In this document: in pieces, positions 1-7,778 of the stretch | How positions within the stretch are numbered: position 1 is the stretch's first letter | How the letters are laid out: each line of letters begins with the position of its first letter | Source: an uncultured Rikenellaceae bacterium | GTDB taxonomy: Bacteria; Bacteroidota; Bacteroidia; Bacteroidales; Rikenellaceae | Length of the DNA: 64,000 bases | Reading direction: 5' to 3' | NCBI GenBank assembly: GCA_944326815.1 | Contig: CALVFI010000008.1 | Span: 1 to 64,000, forward strand | Program-made: the position numbers and the translations under genes | The notes under the pieces: model-generated | What the model saw: the letters and a program-made list of their open reading frames with translations, nothing else | Database searches by the model: none | Told to the model about the DNA's origin: nothing

Positions 1-980
1 ATGATGCGACACGCTGGGAGACTGCACGTGTTGCCAACCAGGCGGTGATCGATTGGGGTAAAGCCAATGGCTTTGAGCTGATCGATACGGGTAATCCGCT
101 TCAGGACTATGGTACGGCAGTTGGAACCCCTTCGAATCGAGAGGTGCTCCTAGCCTACAAACAGCAGCGCGAGAACGATGATAACGGTATCTATAAGAAT
201 TATACCTTCATGCCGACGCATACGGGGCACGACCTGAATCAATACCGTGGTACGGGTTACGGACAGTTGTTGCAGTATCGTAAGGCCGATGGTAGTGATC
301 AGACGTGGGTCGATGTAGATGAGTGGCGTCCTGCCAGCGAGTATCGTGAAAAAGCGGAAGAGATGGAGCCTCGTGCTTTGGCCTCGTTGTTCTTCTATGG
401 AGTGAACCCCAAAAACAATACGGGTAACAGCCGTTGGGACCTGTATCAGAACTGGCAACTTGAGTACAGATCGTCCGATGGTTGTGCCAAGAACATTAAG
501 TTCTGGTATGAGGCTGGTACCCGCGAATGGTTCGAGTTCCCGATCTATCGTATGGCAGAGTTCTATCTGAATATTGCCGAGGCTTATAACGAAGAGGGCA
601 ATTCAACCATGGCGCTTCAAACGCTCAATATCATTCGGAGACGTGGTGGCATCCCTGACGAGACGGTGACTGATCAGGCTCTGCTGCGCAAAAGTATTCA
701 ACGCGAATGGGCCGTGGAGTTTTATAATGAGAATCAGTGGTATCCTCATGCAAGACATTGGAAATTAGGTGATTCTATGATTGGGGGACCGAAATATAAG
801 TTTGAATTTTCGCAGGCAGACGGTGTTACGTGGAATCCGCGTAAACCCGAAGAGTTTGCCAATTACACGCGCAAACCTTCCTACGTTCCCAATTATACAT
901 GGGCCGATCGTATGTATCTCTCTCCGTTTACTTTGAGCGAGGTGAACAAGGGTTATCTGGTTCAGAATCCCGGTTATTAA
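1..980 (+). CDS. SusD/RagB-family glycan-binding lipoprotein, C-terminal part
   Basis: The reading frame is open from the left edge (frame beginning at base 3), so the GTG at 45 is internal and the N-terminus with its lipoprotein signal lies outside the window. The visible part matches the C-terminal half of SusD proteins: a TPR-like segment (IYRMAEFYLNIAEAYNEEGN) followed by the helical IRRRGGIP and the conserved REWAVEFYNENQWYPHARHWKLGD segment, ending LVQNPGY, the usual SusD tail. SusD lipoproteins sit on the outer surface, cap a SusC barrel and bind glycans. Because susD normally follows its own susC, a first SusC is expected upstream of the window, making the intact pair downstream the second of a tandem. 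Family call is firm; the ligand cannot be read. Confidence 0.9.
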   Translation, partial: DATRWETARVANQAVIDWGKANGFELIDTGNPLQDYGTAVGTPSNREVLLAYKQQRENDDNGIYKNYTFMPTHTGHDLNQYRGTGYGQLLQYRKADGSDQTWVDVDEWRPASEYREKAEEMEPRALASLFFYGVNPKNNTGNSRWDLYQNWQLEYRSSDGCAKNIKFWYEAGTREWFEFPIYRMAEFYLNIAEAYNEEGNSTMALQTLNIIRRRGGIPDETVTDQALLRKSIQREWAVEFYNENQWYPHARHWKLGDSMIGGPKYKFEFSQADGVTWNPRKPEEFANYTRKPSYVPNYTWADRMYLSPFTLSEVNKGYLVQNPGY

Positions 981-1019
981 TCCGCTGAAATGTATCATTC
1001 ACAGAAAAAACAGAAATCC

Positions 1020-3833
1020 ATGAATGTCAATTATATGAAAAGAGCGTTTCTTGGGGGTATAGCACTCGCGGCTTTTGCCGTTGGTGAAGCTGGAGCTGCT
1101 TTTCAACCCGATAGTACGAGCCAGGAATATGTGATTCCCGGTACGTCGACCAAGACGACGAAGGAGTTGATTACTTCGTCTGTCTCTTCCGTGACTGGTG
1201 ATGAAATCTCGATTCCTTCACCCAATATCAACAATATGCTGTTTGGCCGAGTTCCCGGTCTGATTGTCTCGCAGTCTAATGGTGAGCCCGGTTATGATGC
1301 CGCATCGCTCAGTATCCGAGGGCTGGCAACCTACAACAATTCGTCGATACCGGTCTATGTGGACGGTTTCCAGACGAATACTTCTTATTTTCAGTTTATC
1401 TCTCCGTCTGAAATCGAAAGCATCCAGATCCTGAAAGATGCAGCAGCACTTGCTCCTTTCGGTATGCGGGGTGCCAACGGTGTGATCTGGGTGACGACCA
1501 AGCGCGGTAAGATCGGTAAACCGGAGATTACCGTCAATGTGCGGGCCGGAATCCAGCAACCGATCAATCTTCAGAAGCCGTTGCGTACGGCCGATTATAC
1601 GCGGCTCTATAACGAGGCTCTGAGCAATGATAACGGGAATGAGTGGACACCGTATTATACCGAAAATGAGGTGGAGATGCTCCCCGATGTCGATTGGTAC
1701 AAAGAGGTGTTGAAAACGGCTACTCCCTATACCGATGCAGACGTATCGGTACGCGGTGGCGATGAGACGGCCCGTTACTTCGTATTGTTCGGTTACATGG
1801 GACAGCGCGGTCTGTATGATGCTCCGACCAACGATACATTGGCCAATGCCGGTATCGACCGTTACAACATCCGTACGAACCTCGATATGAATTTCTTCAA
1901 CTTCCTCGAGGCGAAGGTGGATGTCGGCGGACGTATCGAAGACCGTCGTTATCCGAATCGTTCTGCCGGGAATCTTTGGACCGAAATGGCCAAGTATCCG
2001 AGTTCGGTTTATCCGGTACGGAATGAGGATGGTACCTGGACGGGAACTCCGATTTACAACTTCAACCCGCTGGCCTCTATCAAAGCTCTGGGACGTAACT
2101 CTACTCACGACCGTACGTTGCAGGCAAACTTCCAGTTGAAAGAGAAACTCGACTTCCTGGTAAAGGGACTCTATATTTCGGAGGCGATGTCGTTGAGCAG
2201 TTGGACACGTGATGGTGCCAGCAACACGCGCAACTATTCGCGCTGGCTCAACGGTACCCAACAGACAACCGATAACGATACGCCTTATTCCCGTAACGAG
2301 GACTGGGGACAGAACCAGTGGAACTGGCAGCACTATAATGCCATGGTGGGGTATGACGGCGTGTTCGGTAAGAGTGTGCTCTCCGCATCGGCCGGTGTGC
2401 TGTATAATGTTTATAAAACGGACTTCTCTGCTAACGGTGATGCCGGTAGTATGATCGAATATCGCCACATGACCGTTAATGGTGCTGTGAACTATGCTTA
2501 CGACAATCGTTATGTGGCTACCTTCTCTTTCGCGGCAGATGGATCGGATAATTACAAGCCCGGTAATAAATGGGGATTCTATCCCTCCGTAGGTTTGGGT
2601 TGGATTGCCTCGCGGGAAGATTTCCTCAAGGATAGCAAGGCCGTGAACTACCTTAAAGTGCGGGCTTCTGTCGGCAAGAATGGTTGGGACCCGATGGGTG
2701 AGAAACGTTACCTGTACGAAGGCTACTATACGGGTAAAGGAGGTCTTAATACCGGTAACGGAAGCCCGACGTGGCATGGCGGTACGGACCTCTCTTATCT
2801 GCCGAACCCCGATATCTTTGCAGAAAAGAGTATCAAGTACGATGCCGGTGTGGATGTGCAGTTGTGGCAGAAATTGAGCCTGAACCTCGATCTGTTCCTG
2901 GAAAAACGTTCGGGTATTGTGACTCAGGACTGGATGATTCCCGGTGCATCGGGTGTAGTAAATCCTCCTTATCGTAATATTGGTAAGGTGACGAATCAAG
3001 GATTCGAAGTGCAGTTGACATGGGCCGATCGGATTGGCGATTTTAACTATTCGATCTCCGGTATGGCTTCCTACAATAGCAACAAGATCGACTATATGGC
3101 AGAGGTCGTAACGGTTCCCAGCGCTGCTCGTACGGGACATCGGATCAATGCTCTGTTCGGTTATGTGGCCGACGGCTTCTATGATTGGGAAGATTTCGAT
3201 GCCAGCGGTAACCTGAAAGAGGGACTCCCGAAACCGACTTTCGGTGCTGTACAACCCGGTGATATCAAGTACAAGAACCTGAACGGCGATATGGTGATCG
3301 ATGAAAACGACCAGACGTGCATCGGTAATTCGACCTTGCCGAAACTGGTTTACTCCTTCTCTTTGGCCGCTTCTTATAAAGGTTTCGACCTGTTCGCTCT
3401 CTTCCAGGGCGCGGGAGGACGTGATGTCAATCTGCTTGATGCCCCGATCCAGAATATAGCTTTCCGCGACAACGGAAATGTCTATAAGATTGCCGAAGGA
3501 CGCTGGGCTTACTATCCCGAACAGGGAATCGATACCCGTGCGACGGCTACCTATCCGCGCCTGTCGCTCCAGGATAACAGCAATAACTACAGAAACTCGA
3601 CGCTTTGGAAACGTAACGGCGATTTCCTCCGTCTGCGTAATGTCGAACTGGGTTATACCTTTACGCAACCCGGATTGGCACGTGCAGGTATCTCGAAATT
3701 GCGCGTCTACTTGAGCGGCGTGAACTTGCTGACTGTAAGTAAACTGCTGAAAGATTATGATATAGATCCTGAGATTCTGTCCGGACATCCGGCTCTGAAA
3801 TCTTACAACATTGGTTTGACTGTTACTTTCTAA
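1020..3833 (+). CDS. SusC/RagA-family TonB-dependent outer membrane transporter
   Basis: Outer membrane barrel that imports oligosaccharides with its SusD partner, energised by TonB. A signal peptide is visible (MKRAFLGGIALAAFAVGEAGA). The plug follows almost at once, from about residue 48: VSSVTGDEI, then FGRVPGLIVSQSNGEPGYDA, the SIRG box, VYVDGF, IESIQILKDAAALAPFG and RGANGVIWVTTKRG. The rest is beta-barrel, ending in the aromatic LTVTF. Unlike most SusC proteins there is no N-terminal carboxypeptidase-like (CarboxypepD_reg) domain and no obvious TonB box; at about 937 residues it is on the short side. Starts at 990, 1020 and 1035 are all in frame; 1020 or 1035 puts the signal peptide at the N-terminus. 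Same transcript as the SusD genes on both sides. Confidence 0.93.
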   Translation: MNVNYMKRAFLGGIALAAFAVGEAGAAFQPDSTSQEYVIPGTSTKTTKELITSSVSSVTGDEISIPSPNINNMLFGRVPGLIVSQSNGEPGYDAASLSIRGLATYNNSSIPVYVDGFQTNTSYFQFISPSEIESIQILKDAAALAPFGMRGANGVIWVTTKRGKIGKPEITVNVRAGIQQPINLQKPLRTADYTRLYNEALSNDNGNEWTPYYTENEVEMLPDVDWYKEVLKTATPYTDADVSVRGGDETARYFVLFGYMGQRGLYDAPTNDTLANAGIDRYNIRTNLDMNFFNFLEAKVDVGGRIEDRRYPNRSAGNLWTEMAKYPSSVYPVRNEDGTWTGTPIYNFNPLASIKALGRNSTHDRTLQANFQLKEKLDFLVKGLYISEAMSLSSWTRDGASNTRNYSRWLNGTQQTTDNDTPYSRNEDWGQNQWNWQHYNAMVGYDGVFGKSVLSASAGVLYNVYKTDFSANGDAGSMIEYRHMTVNGAVNYAYDNRYVATFSFAADGSDNYKPGNKWGFYPSVGLGWIASREDFLKDSKAVNYLKVRASVGKNGWDPMGEKRYLYEGYYTGKGGLNTGNGSPTWHGGTDLSYLPNPDIFAEKSIKYDAGVDVQLWQKLSLNLDLFLEKRSGIVTQDWMIPGASGVVNPPYRNIGKVTNQGFEVQLTWADRIGDFNYSISGMASYNSNKIDYMAEVVTVPSAARTGHRINALFGYVADGFYDWEDFDASGNLKEGLPKPTFGAVQPGDIKYKNLNGDMVIDENDQTCIGNSTLPKLVYSFSLAASYKGFDLFALFQGAGGRDVNLLDAPIQNIAFRDNGNVYKIAEGRWAYYPEQGIDTRATATYPRLSLQDNSNNYRNSTLWKRNGDFLRLRNVELGYTFTQPGLARAGISKLRVYLSGVNLLTVSKLLKDYDIDPEILSGHPALKSYNIGLTVTF

Positions 3834-3845
3834 AGACCGACTGCC

Positions 3846-5519
3846 ATGACAAGAAAAAATATGAAATACCTTCTGTCGGGAATAGCCCTTTGCGGCTTCT
3901 TCTTCGCAGGCTGCGACGCCCTCGATACGAAAGAGGATCTCAATCTGACTGACGAGATGATGGAGACGCGTCGCTACCAGATGTTCGACTGGGGCTATCG
4001 TGTGTATGAACAGATTCCCTATGGGTTCACTGCCATTGACGGCAACCTGTTCGCTGCCGTATCGGACGAGGCGGCCTATGTGACGACTCTGTCCTCTACG
4101 CAGCGTTTCAATGAAGGGAGCTGGAATCAGTACAACAACCCGGACGATAAGTATACCTCTTATTACAGCGGTATCCGTGCAGCCCATTTCTACCTCGAGA
4201 ATTCGACTGACTATAAATATATCCTCGGTCGGAATCGAGATACGTTGACCTCTAACGGCCTTGACAGCTACTATCGGGATATTACCGATGTAGAGCGTTT
4301 GCGTGCTGAAGCGCGTGCTCTGAAGGCATATTATTACTTTGAGTTGGCCAAACGTTATGGCGGTGTGCCGCTGATCGACAAGTTGTATGCCAATGAGCAG
4401 GATGCCAATCTTCCGCGCGCCTCTTTTGATGAAATCATTGATTTAATCGTACGGGAGGTCGATGCTGTGAAGAATGAGTTGGTGGTGGATTGGGGCCAGG
4501 TAGGACTGGTCGGTAACTCGGGGCGAATCACTCGTGGTACGGCATTGGCGCTCAAATCCCGTGCGCTGCTTTACGCCGCCAGCCCGTTGTTCAATCCGGA
4601 GGGCGACAAAACTAAATGGGCTAAAGCTGCAGCAGCGGCTTATGATGTGATCAACATGAACATCTATTCGCTCAATCCGACCTACGGCAACCTCTTCTAT
4701 ACGGATGCAACCAACACCAGTCCGGAGACGATCTGGGCTGTCCGTATGGGCGCAACCAACGAGTTCGAGCGGGCCAACTATCCGATCGGTACGCAGGGCG
4801 GAGGTACGGGCATTTGTCCTTCGCAAAACCTGGTTTCCGCTTATGAGCATAAAGGCGAGGTGACTTCGGATCCGTATGAGAATCTCGATCCTCGTTTCTA
4901 TGCGACGATTGTCAAGAACGGTGATACTTGGAACAGCCGTACGATTCAGATCTATTCCGGCGGACAGGACGATCCCGATAATCAGAACGCATCGCGTACG
5001 GGATATTATCTGAAAAAATTCCTGAATCCCTCTTTGAATCTGACCAATGATGCACAGGAGATTCGTAGCTGGATTGTATTCCGTTATGCAGAGATCCTGT
5101 TGAACTATGCTGAAGCGATGAATGAAGCTTATGGCCCGGATGATGATCACGGTTATGGCAAGACGGCCCGTCAGGCGGTCAATGAGGTGCGTTCTCGTGC
5201 TGATGTGATGATGCCGGAGGTGGATGTGCCTGTGGGTGATGTGGATGCCATGCGCGAGGCCATCAAACATGAACGTCGCATTGAGCTGGCGTTCGAGGAT
5301 CACCGCTATTGGGATCTGAAACGTTGGGACGATGCCAAGACGGTTTTGAACGAACCCCTTATGGGAGTCAAAGTATCGCGTACCGGTTCTTCATTTGCCT
5401 ATACGCCGTTTGAGGTCTCCAAACGTGTATTCGATGCTCCAAAGATGAATCTTTATCCGATTCCGCAGGCAGAGATCGTTAAATCGAAAGGTGTATTGTC
5501 GCAGAATCCCGGATGGTAA
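3846..5519 (+). CDS. SusD/RagB-family glycan-binding lipoprotein
   Basis: Surface lipoprotein that forms the lid of the SusC transporter encoded 12 bp upstream. The N-terminus is a lipoprotein signal with lipobox FFAGC (Cys23). The SusD fold is recognisable from RAEARALKAYYYFELAKRYGGVPL (TPR helix near residue 160), the WIVFRYAEILLNYAEAMNEAYG segment near 420, EVRSRADVMMP, and the C-terminal RRIELAFEDHRYWDLKRWDDA box, ending LSQNPGW. At 557 residues it has normal family length. It is in one run with SusC and the GH5-like gene (17 bp downstream), so co-transcription is likely. No regulator (HTCS, ECF sigma/anti-sigma) of the locus lies in the window. Confidence 0.94.
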   Translation: MTRKNMKYLLSGIALCGFFFAGCDALDTKEDLNLTDEMMETRRYQMFDWGYRVYEQIPYGFTAIDGNLFAAVSDEAAYVTTLSSTQRFNEGSWNQYNNPDDKYTSYYSGIRAAHFYLENSTDYKYILGRNRDTLTSNGLDSYYRDITDVERLRAEARALKAYYYFELAKRYGGVPLIDKLYANEQDANLPRASFDEIIDLIVREVDAVKNELVVDWGQVGLVGNSGRITRGTALALKSRALLYAASPLFNPEGDKTKWAKAAAAAYDVINMNIYSLNPTYGNLFYTDATNTSPETIWAVRMGATNEFERANYPIGTQGGGTGICPSQNLVSAYEHKGEVTSDPYENLDPRFYATIVKNGDTWNSRTIQIYSGGQDDPDNQNASRTGYYLKKFLNPSLNLTNDAQEIRSWIVFRYAEILLNYAEAMNEAYGPDDDHGYGKTARQAVNEVRSRADVMMPEVDVPVGDVDAMREAIKHERRIELAFEDHRYWDLKRWDDAKTVLNEPLMGVKVSRTGSSFAYTPFEVSKRVFDAPKMNLYPIPQAEIVKSKGVLSQNPGW

Positions 5520-5536
5520 ACCGATAAAAACAGGAA

Positions 5537-6982
5537 ATGATGAAACGATGTATCCTGGCCATACTTTCACTCGCCTCCTTGCTGCCTCTTTCGGGATGCG
5601 GCAAGGATGACGGTGGAAATGGAGGTGGGAAAGGAGAGAAGACCTCTTATACGAAGTCGTTCGTACAGGTAAGTACGAAGAATCCTTCATACTTTCAACT
5701 GTCGAATGGCGATACGTATGTCCCGATCGGATGTAACGTTTGTTGGGCGGGAGATATCGAAACCCTCGAACGCTACCTGAAGGAACTTGGCGAAAATGGC
5801 GGTAACTATGCTCGATTGTGGATCAGTCACGGCTTGTTCGAGTATCAAACCACCTACGGGGAGGTGAATAAATGGGGCCTCGGTAATCTCGACAGGGCGC
5901 TCTATGCAGCAGCCAAGTACGGAATTAAACTGAAACTCTGTATCGAAGATTGCCGGAGGATCGATCCTACATGGGGCAACAACTCCAACGTCAAAACCTC
6001 TTATCATGTGGATAACGGAGGCCCGTTCAATAATATTACCGAATACATTACTACGCCGCAAGGCAAAGCGGTATATTTGGATCGGGTTACGTTTTTCCAT
6101 GACCGCTATGGCGACGATCCTCGGGTGTTCGCATGGGAAATCTGGAACGAGATGAATGCCGTACAGGTCCCAGAGGCGGATATTATTGCCTGGAATCGTG
6201 AAATGATCCCCAAAGTGCACAATATCTTCCCGAAAAATCTCGTTACCCAAAGTTTGGGAAGTATGGATCGAGACTGGTGCTTCCAGTTCTACGAAGCATT
6301 TATGGGGATTACGGGAAATGAAATCATGCAGGTGCATCGTTACCTGGACGAAGGTGCGCCACTGGCGATATGTCAGGCACCGATGGATGTTCTGGCGTCG
6401 GATGCTGTCGAGACGCTCCGTACCTACGGACATCGGAAGCCCATTCTTCTGGCTGAGACCGGAGGCGTGGAACCGAACCACTCCGGCCCGCATCGGGGCT
6501 ATGCCAACGATGTGGACGGTATGATTCTTCACGATGTGTTGTTTGCTCCGTTCTTTAGCGGAGCTGCAGGTTCCGGCGAATGCTGGCATTGGGATGAATA
6601 CATCGACAGGAACCATTTGTGGTGGCACTTCCGCCGCTTTGCCAATGTGATCGAGGGTGTCGATCCCGTCGTGGAGGGCTTTGTCCCTGCGCGTAGCGAT
6701 CAGAGTGACCTGCGGGTGTATGTTCTCAAAGGAAACAATGTGACGCTCGTGTGGTGTCGTGACGTGAATAACACCTGGGAGACCGAGTTGATCGATGGAG
6801 TATCTCCGGCGGTGCTTTCCGGCAAACAGCTCGATCTCAGCAGTGTGCTGAATGGGAAGAATATTGTTGGCGTTGAGACTTACGATCCTTGGTCGGATCA
6901 ATGGGGCGCACTTTCTGCATCGGCTCAACTGACACTGCCTGACTTCAAACGTTCTTTAGTTCTGAAAATCAAACATAAATAA
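5537..6982 (+). CDS. GH5-like (clan GH-A) cellulase/mannanase-type glycosidase, lipoprotein
   Basis: Predicted surface endo-glycosidase of the upstream SusCD pair. The lipobox LSGC (Cys21) is followed by a Gly/Lys-rich linker (residues 22-38), typical of lipoproteins exported to the cell surface. The catalytic domain shows GGNYARLWISHG near residue 88, the acid/base motif WEIWNEM (Glu205), VHRYLDEG near 266 and a strand-7 nucleophile candidate LLAETGG (Glu307). These are clan GH-A features found in GH5 cellulases and mannanases; I cannot set the subfamily. A small C-terminal beta domain (from about 385) follows the barrel. Start at 5537 (MMKR) or 5540. The gap to the next gene is 6 bp, so it belongs to the same operon. 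Confidence 0.82.
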   Translation: MMKRCILAILSLASLLPLSGCGKDDGGNGGGKGEKTSYTKSFVQVSTKNPSYFQLSNGDTYVPIGCNVCWAGDIETLERYLKELGENGGNYARLWISHGLFEYQTTYGEVNKWGLGNLDRALYAAAKYGIKLKLCIEDCRRIDPTWGNNSNVKTSYHVDNGGPFNNITEYITTPQGKAVYLDRVTFFHDRYGDDPRVFAWEIWNEMNAVQVPEADIIAWNREMIPKVHNIFPKNLVTQSLGSMDRDWCFQFYEAFMGITGNEIMQVHRYLDEGAPLAICQAPMDVLASDAVETLRTYGHRKPILLAETGGVEPNHSGPHRGYANDVDGMILHDVLFAPFFSGAAGSGECWHWDEYIDRNHLWWHFRRFANVIEGVDPVVEGFVPARSDQSDLRVYVLKGNNVTLVWCRDVNNTWETELIDGVSPAVLSGKQLDLSSVLNGKNIVGVETYDPWSDQWGALSASAQLTLPDFKRSLVLKIKHK

Positions 6983-6988
6983 AGTGAT

Positions 6989-7522
6989 ATGAAAAAGTTC
7001 AATTCTCTGCTTCTGTTGTTTGCTCTCGCTTTGGGCGCTGTTTCTTGTCAAAAGGCGGATAGCGATAAGCCTTGGGGTAGTGCAGTCATTTATATGCCGC
7101 AGGCCAATTACAGCCCTTATGCAGTGCCCAATAGCGGAACGGATCAGCAGACCAATAAGAATTATAGCGTCGATCAGACGAATAATAAGGTGAATATCTT
7201 TTTAGGTGTGTATCGTGCCGGTTTGCAGGAATTCGAGTCCTATACGGTGACGGTCACTCCGGGCACTACACCACTGGATGGTACGACGCTGCTGCCCGCT
7301 GCACAGTATACCTTGCCTGCTACGGTTACCTGTCCTTCGGGAAAACGGGATGTTGGATTCTATCTGACGGTAGATCTTTCGTTCCTGAAGAGTAATGCCG
7401 ATACGAACTACTCTTTGCCGGTGACGATTTCTGATCCGACGCGCTATTCGCTCAATGAGAAGTTGGTGACTACGCAGGTGCAGATCAACACCTCCGAATT
7501 GCTTTCAAAGGAGGGATTGTAA
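6989..7522 (+). CDS. DUF1735-like small lipoprotein of the glycan locus
   Basis: A 177-residue lipoprotein with signal and lipobox GAVSC (Cys20). The body is beta-rich: IFLGVYRAGLQEFESYTVTV, LLPAAQYTLPATVTCPSGKRD, and YSLPVTISDPTRYSLNEK. This matches the immunoglobulin-like DUF1735/BT_3987-type domain that occurs in surface glycan-binding or accessory proteins at the end of SusCD operons. It has only that one domain, so no enzyme function is expected. It is the last gene before the terminator at 7578-7618. Family assignment is by pattern memory and is moderate. Confidence 0.7.
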   Translation: MKKFNSLLLLFALALGAVSCQKADSDKPWGSAVIYMPQANYSPYAVPNSGTDQQTNKNYSVDQTNNKVNIFLGVYRAGLQEFESYTVTVTPGTTPLDGTTLLPAAQYTLPATVTCPSGKRDVGFYLTVDLSFLKSNADTNYSLPVTISDPTRYSLNEKLVTTQVQINTSELLSKEGL

Positions 7523-7577
7523 TAGAAAATGATAGCATAGGTTGTTGAGGAGTTTCTTTTAGGGAAACTCTTGGTAA

Positions 7578-7618
7578 GATGCAACGGATCGGGAGACTGA
7601 TTCGTTGCATCTTTTTTT
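7578..7618 (+). terminator. Intrinsic terminator of the SusCD operon
   Basis: GATGCAACG (7578-7586) pairs exactly with CGTTGCATC (7603-7611), followed by seven T. A smaller hairpin (7550-7556 with 7564-7570) stands just before it. Confidence 0.85.
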
Positions 7619-7702
7619 GTTCGGGGGCTATTCCGCCGCAGGTAATCATAGGGGGGATCGTCTGGTGGAGCGATGGAGTTTATGTTGCCGAGTTCTGCCT
7701 TT

Positions 7703-7741
7703 GAAAAACAAGAATCGGCAGCCGCGCATGGCTGCCGATTC
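7703..7741 (-). terminator. Probable terminator of the GH2 gene
   Basis: A perfect 12-bp stem, 7712-7723 with 7730-7741, and a six-base loop. Read on the minus strand it is followed by CTTGTTTTT, so it fits the end of the GH2 gene that stops at 7779. 7619-7702 holds no convincing gene. Confidence 0.7.
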
Positions 7742-7778
7742 GAGGCAAGGTCTGTATTATAAGCGATATGGCTTTGCT

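Noticed and set aside
1218..4187. Very long open frame (989 codons) on the minus strand opposite SusC
   Set aside because: The protein has no signal, repeats or family motif, and it runs exactly opposite the SusC gene. It is a side effect of codon bias, like other long antisense frames opposite 5687-6928, 12304-14127, 15374-16510 and 49244-51373.
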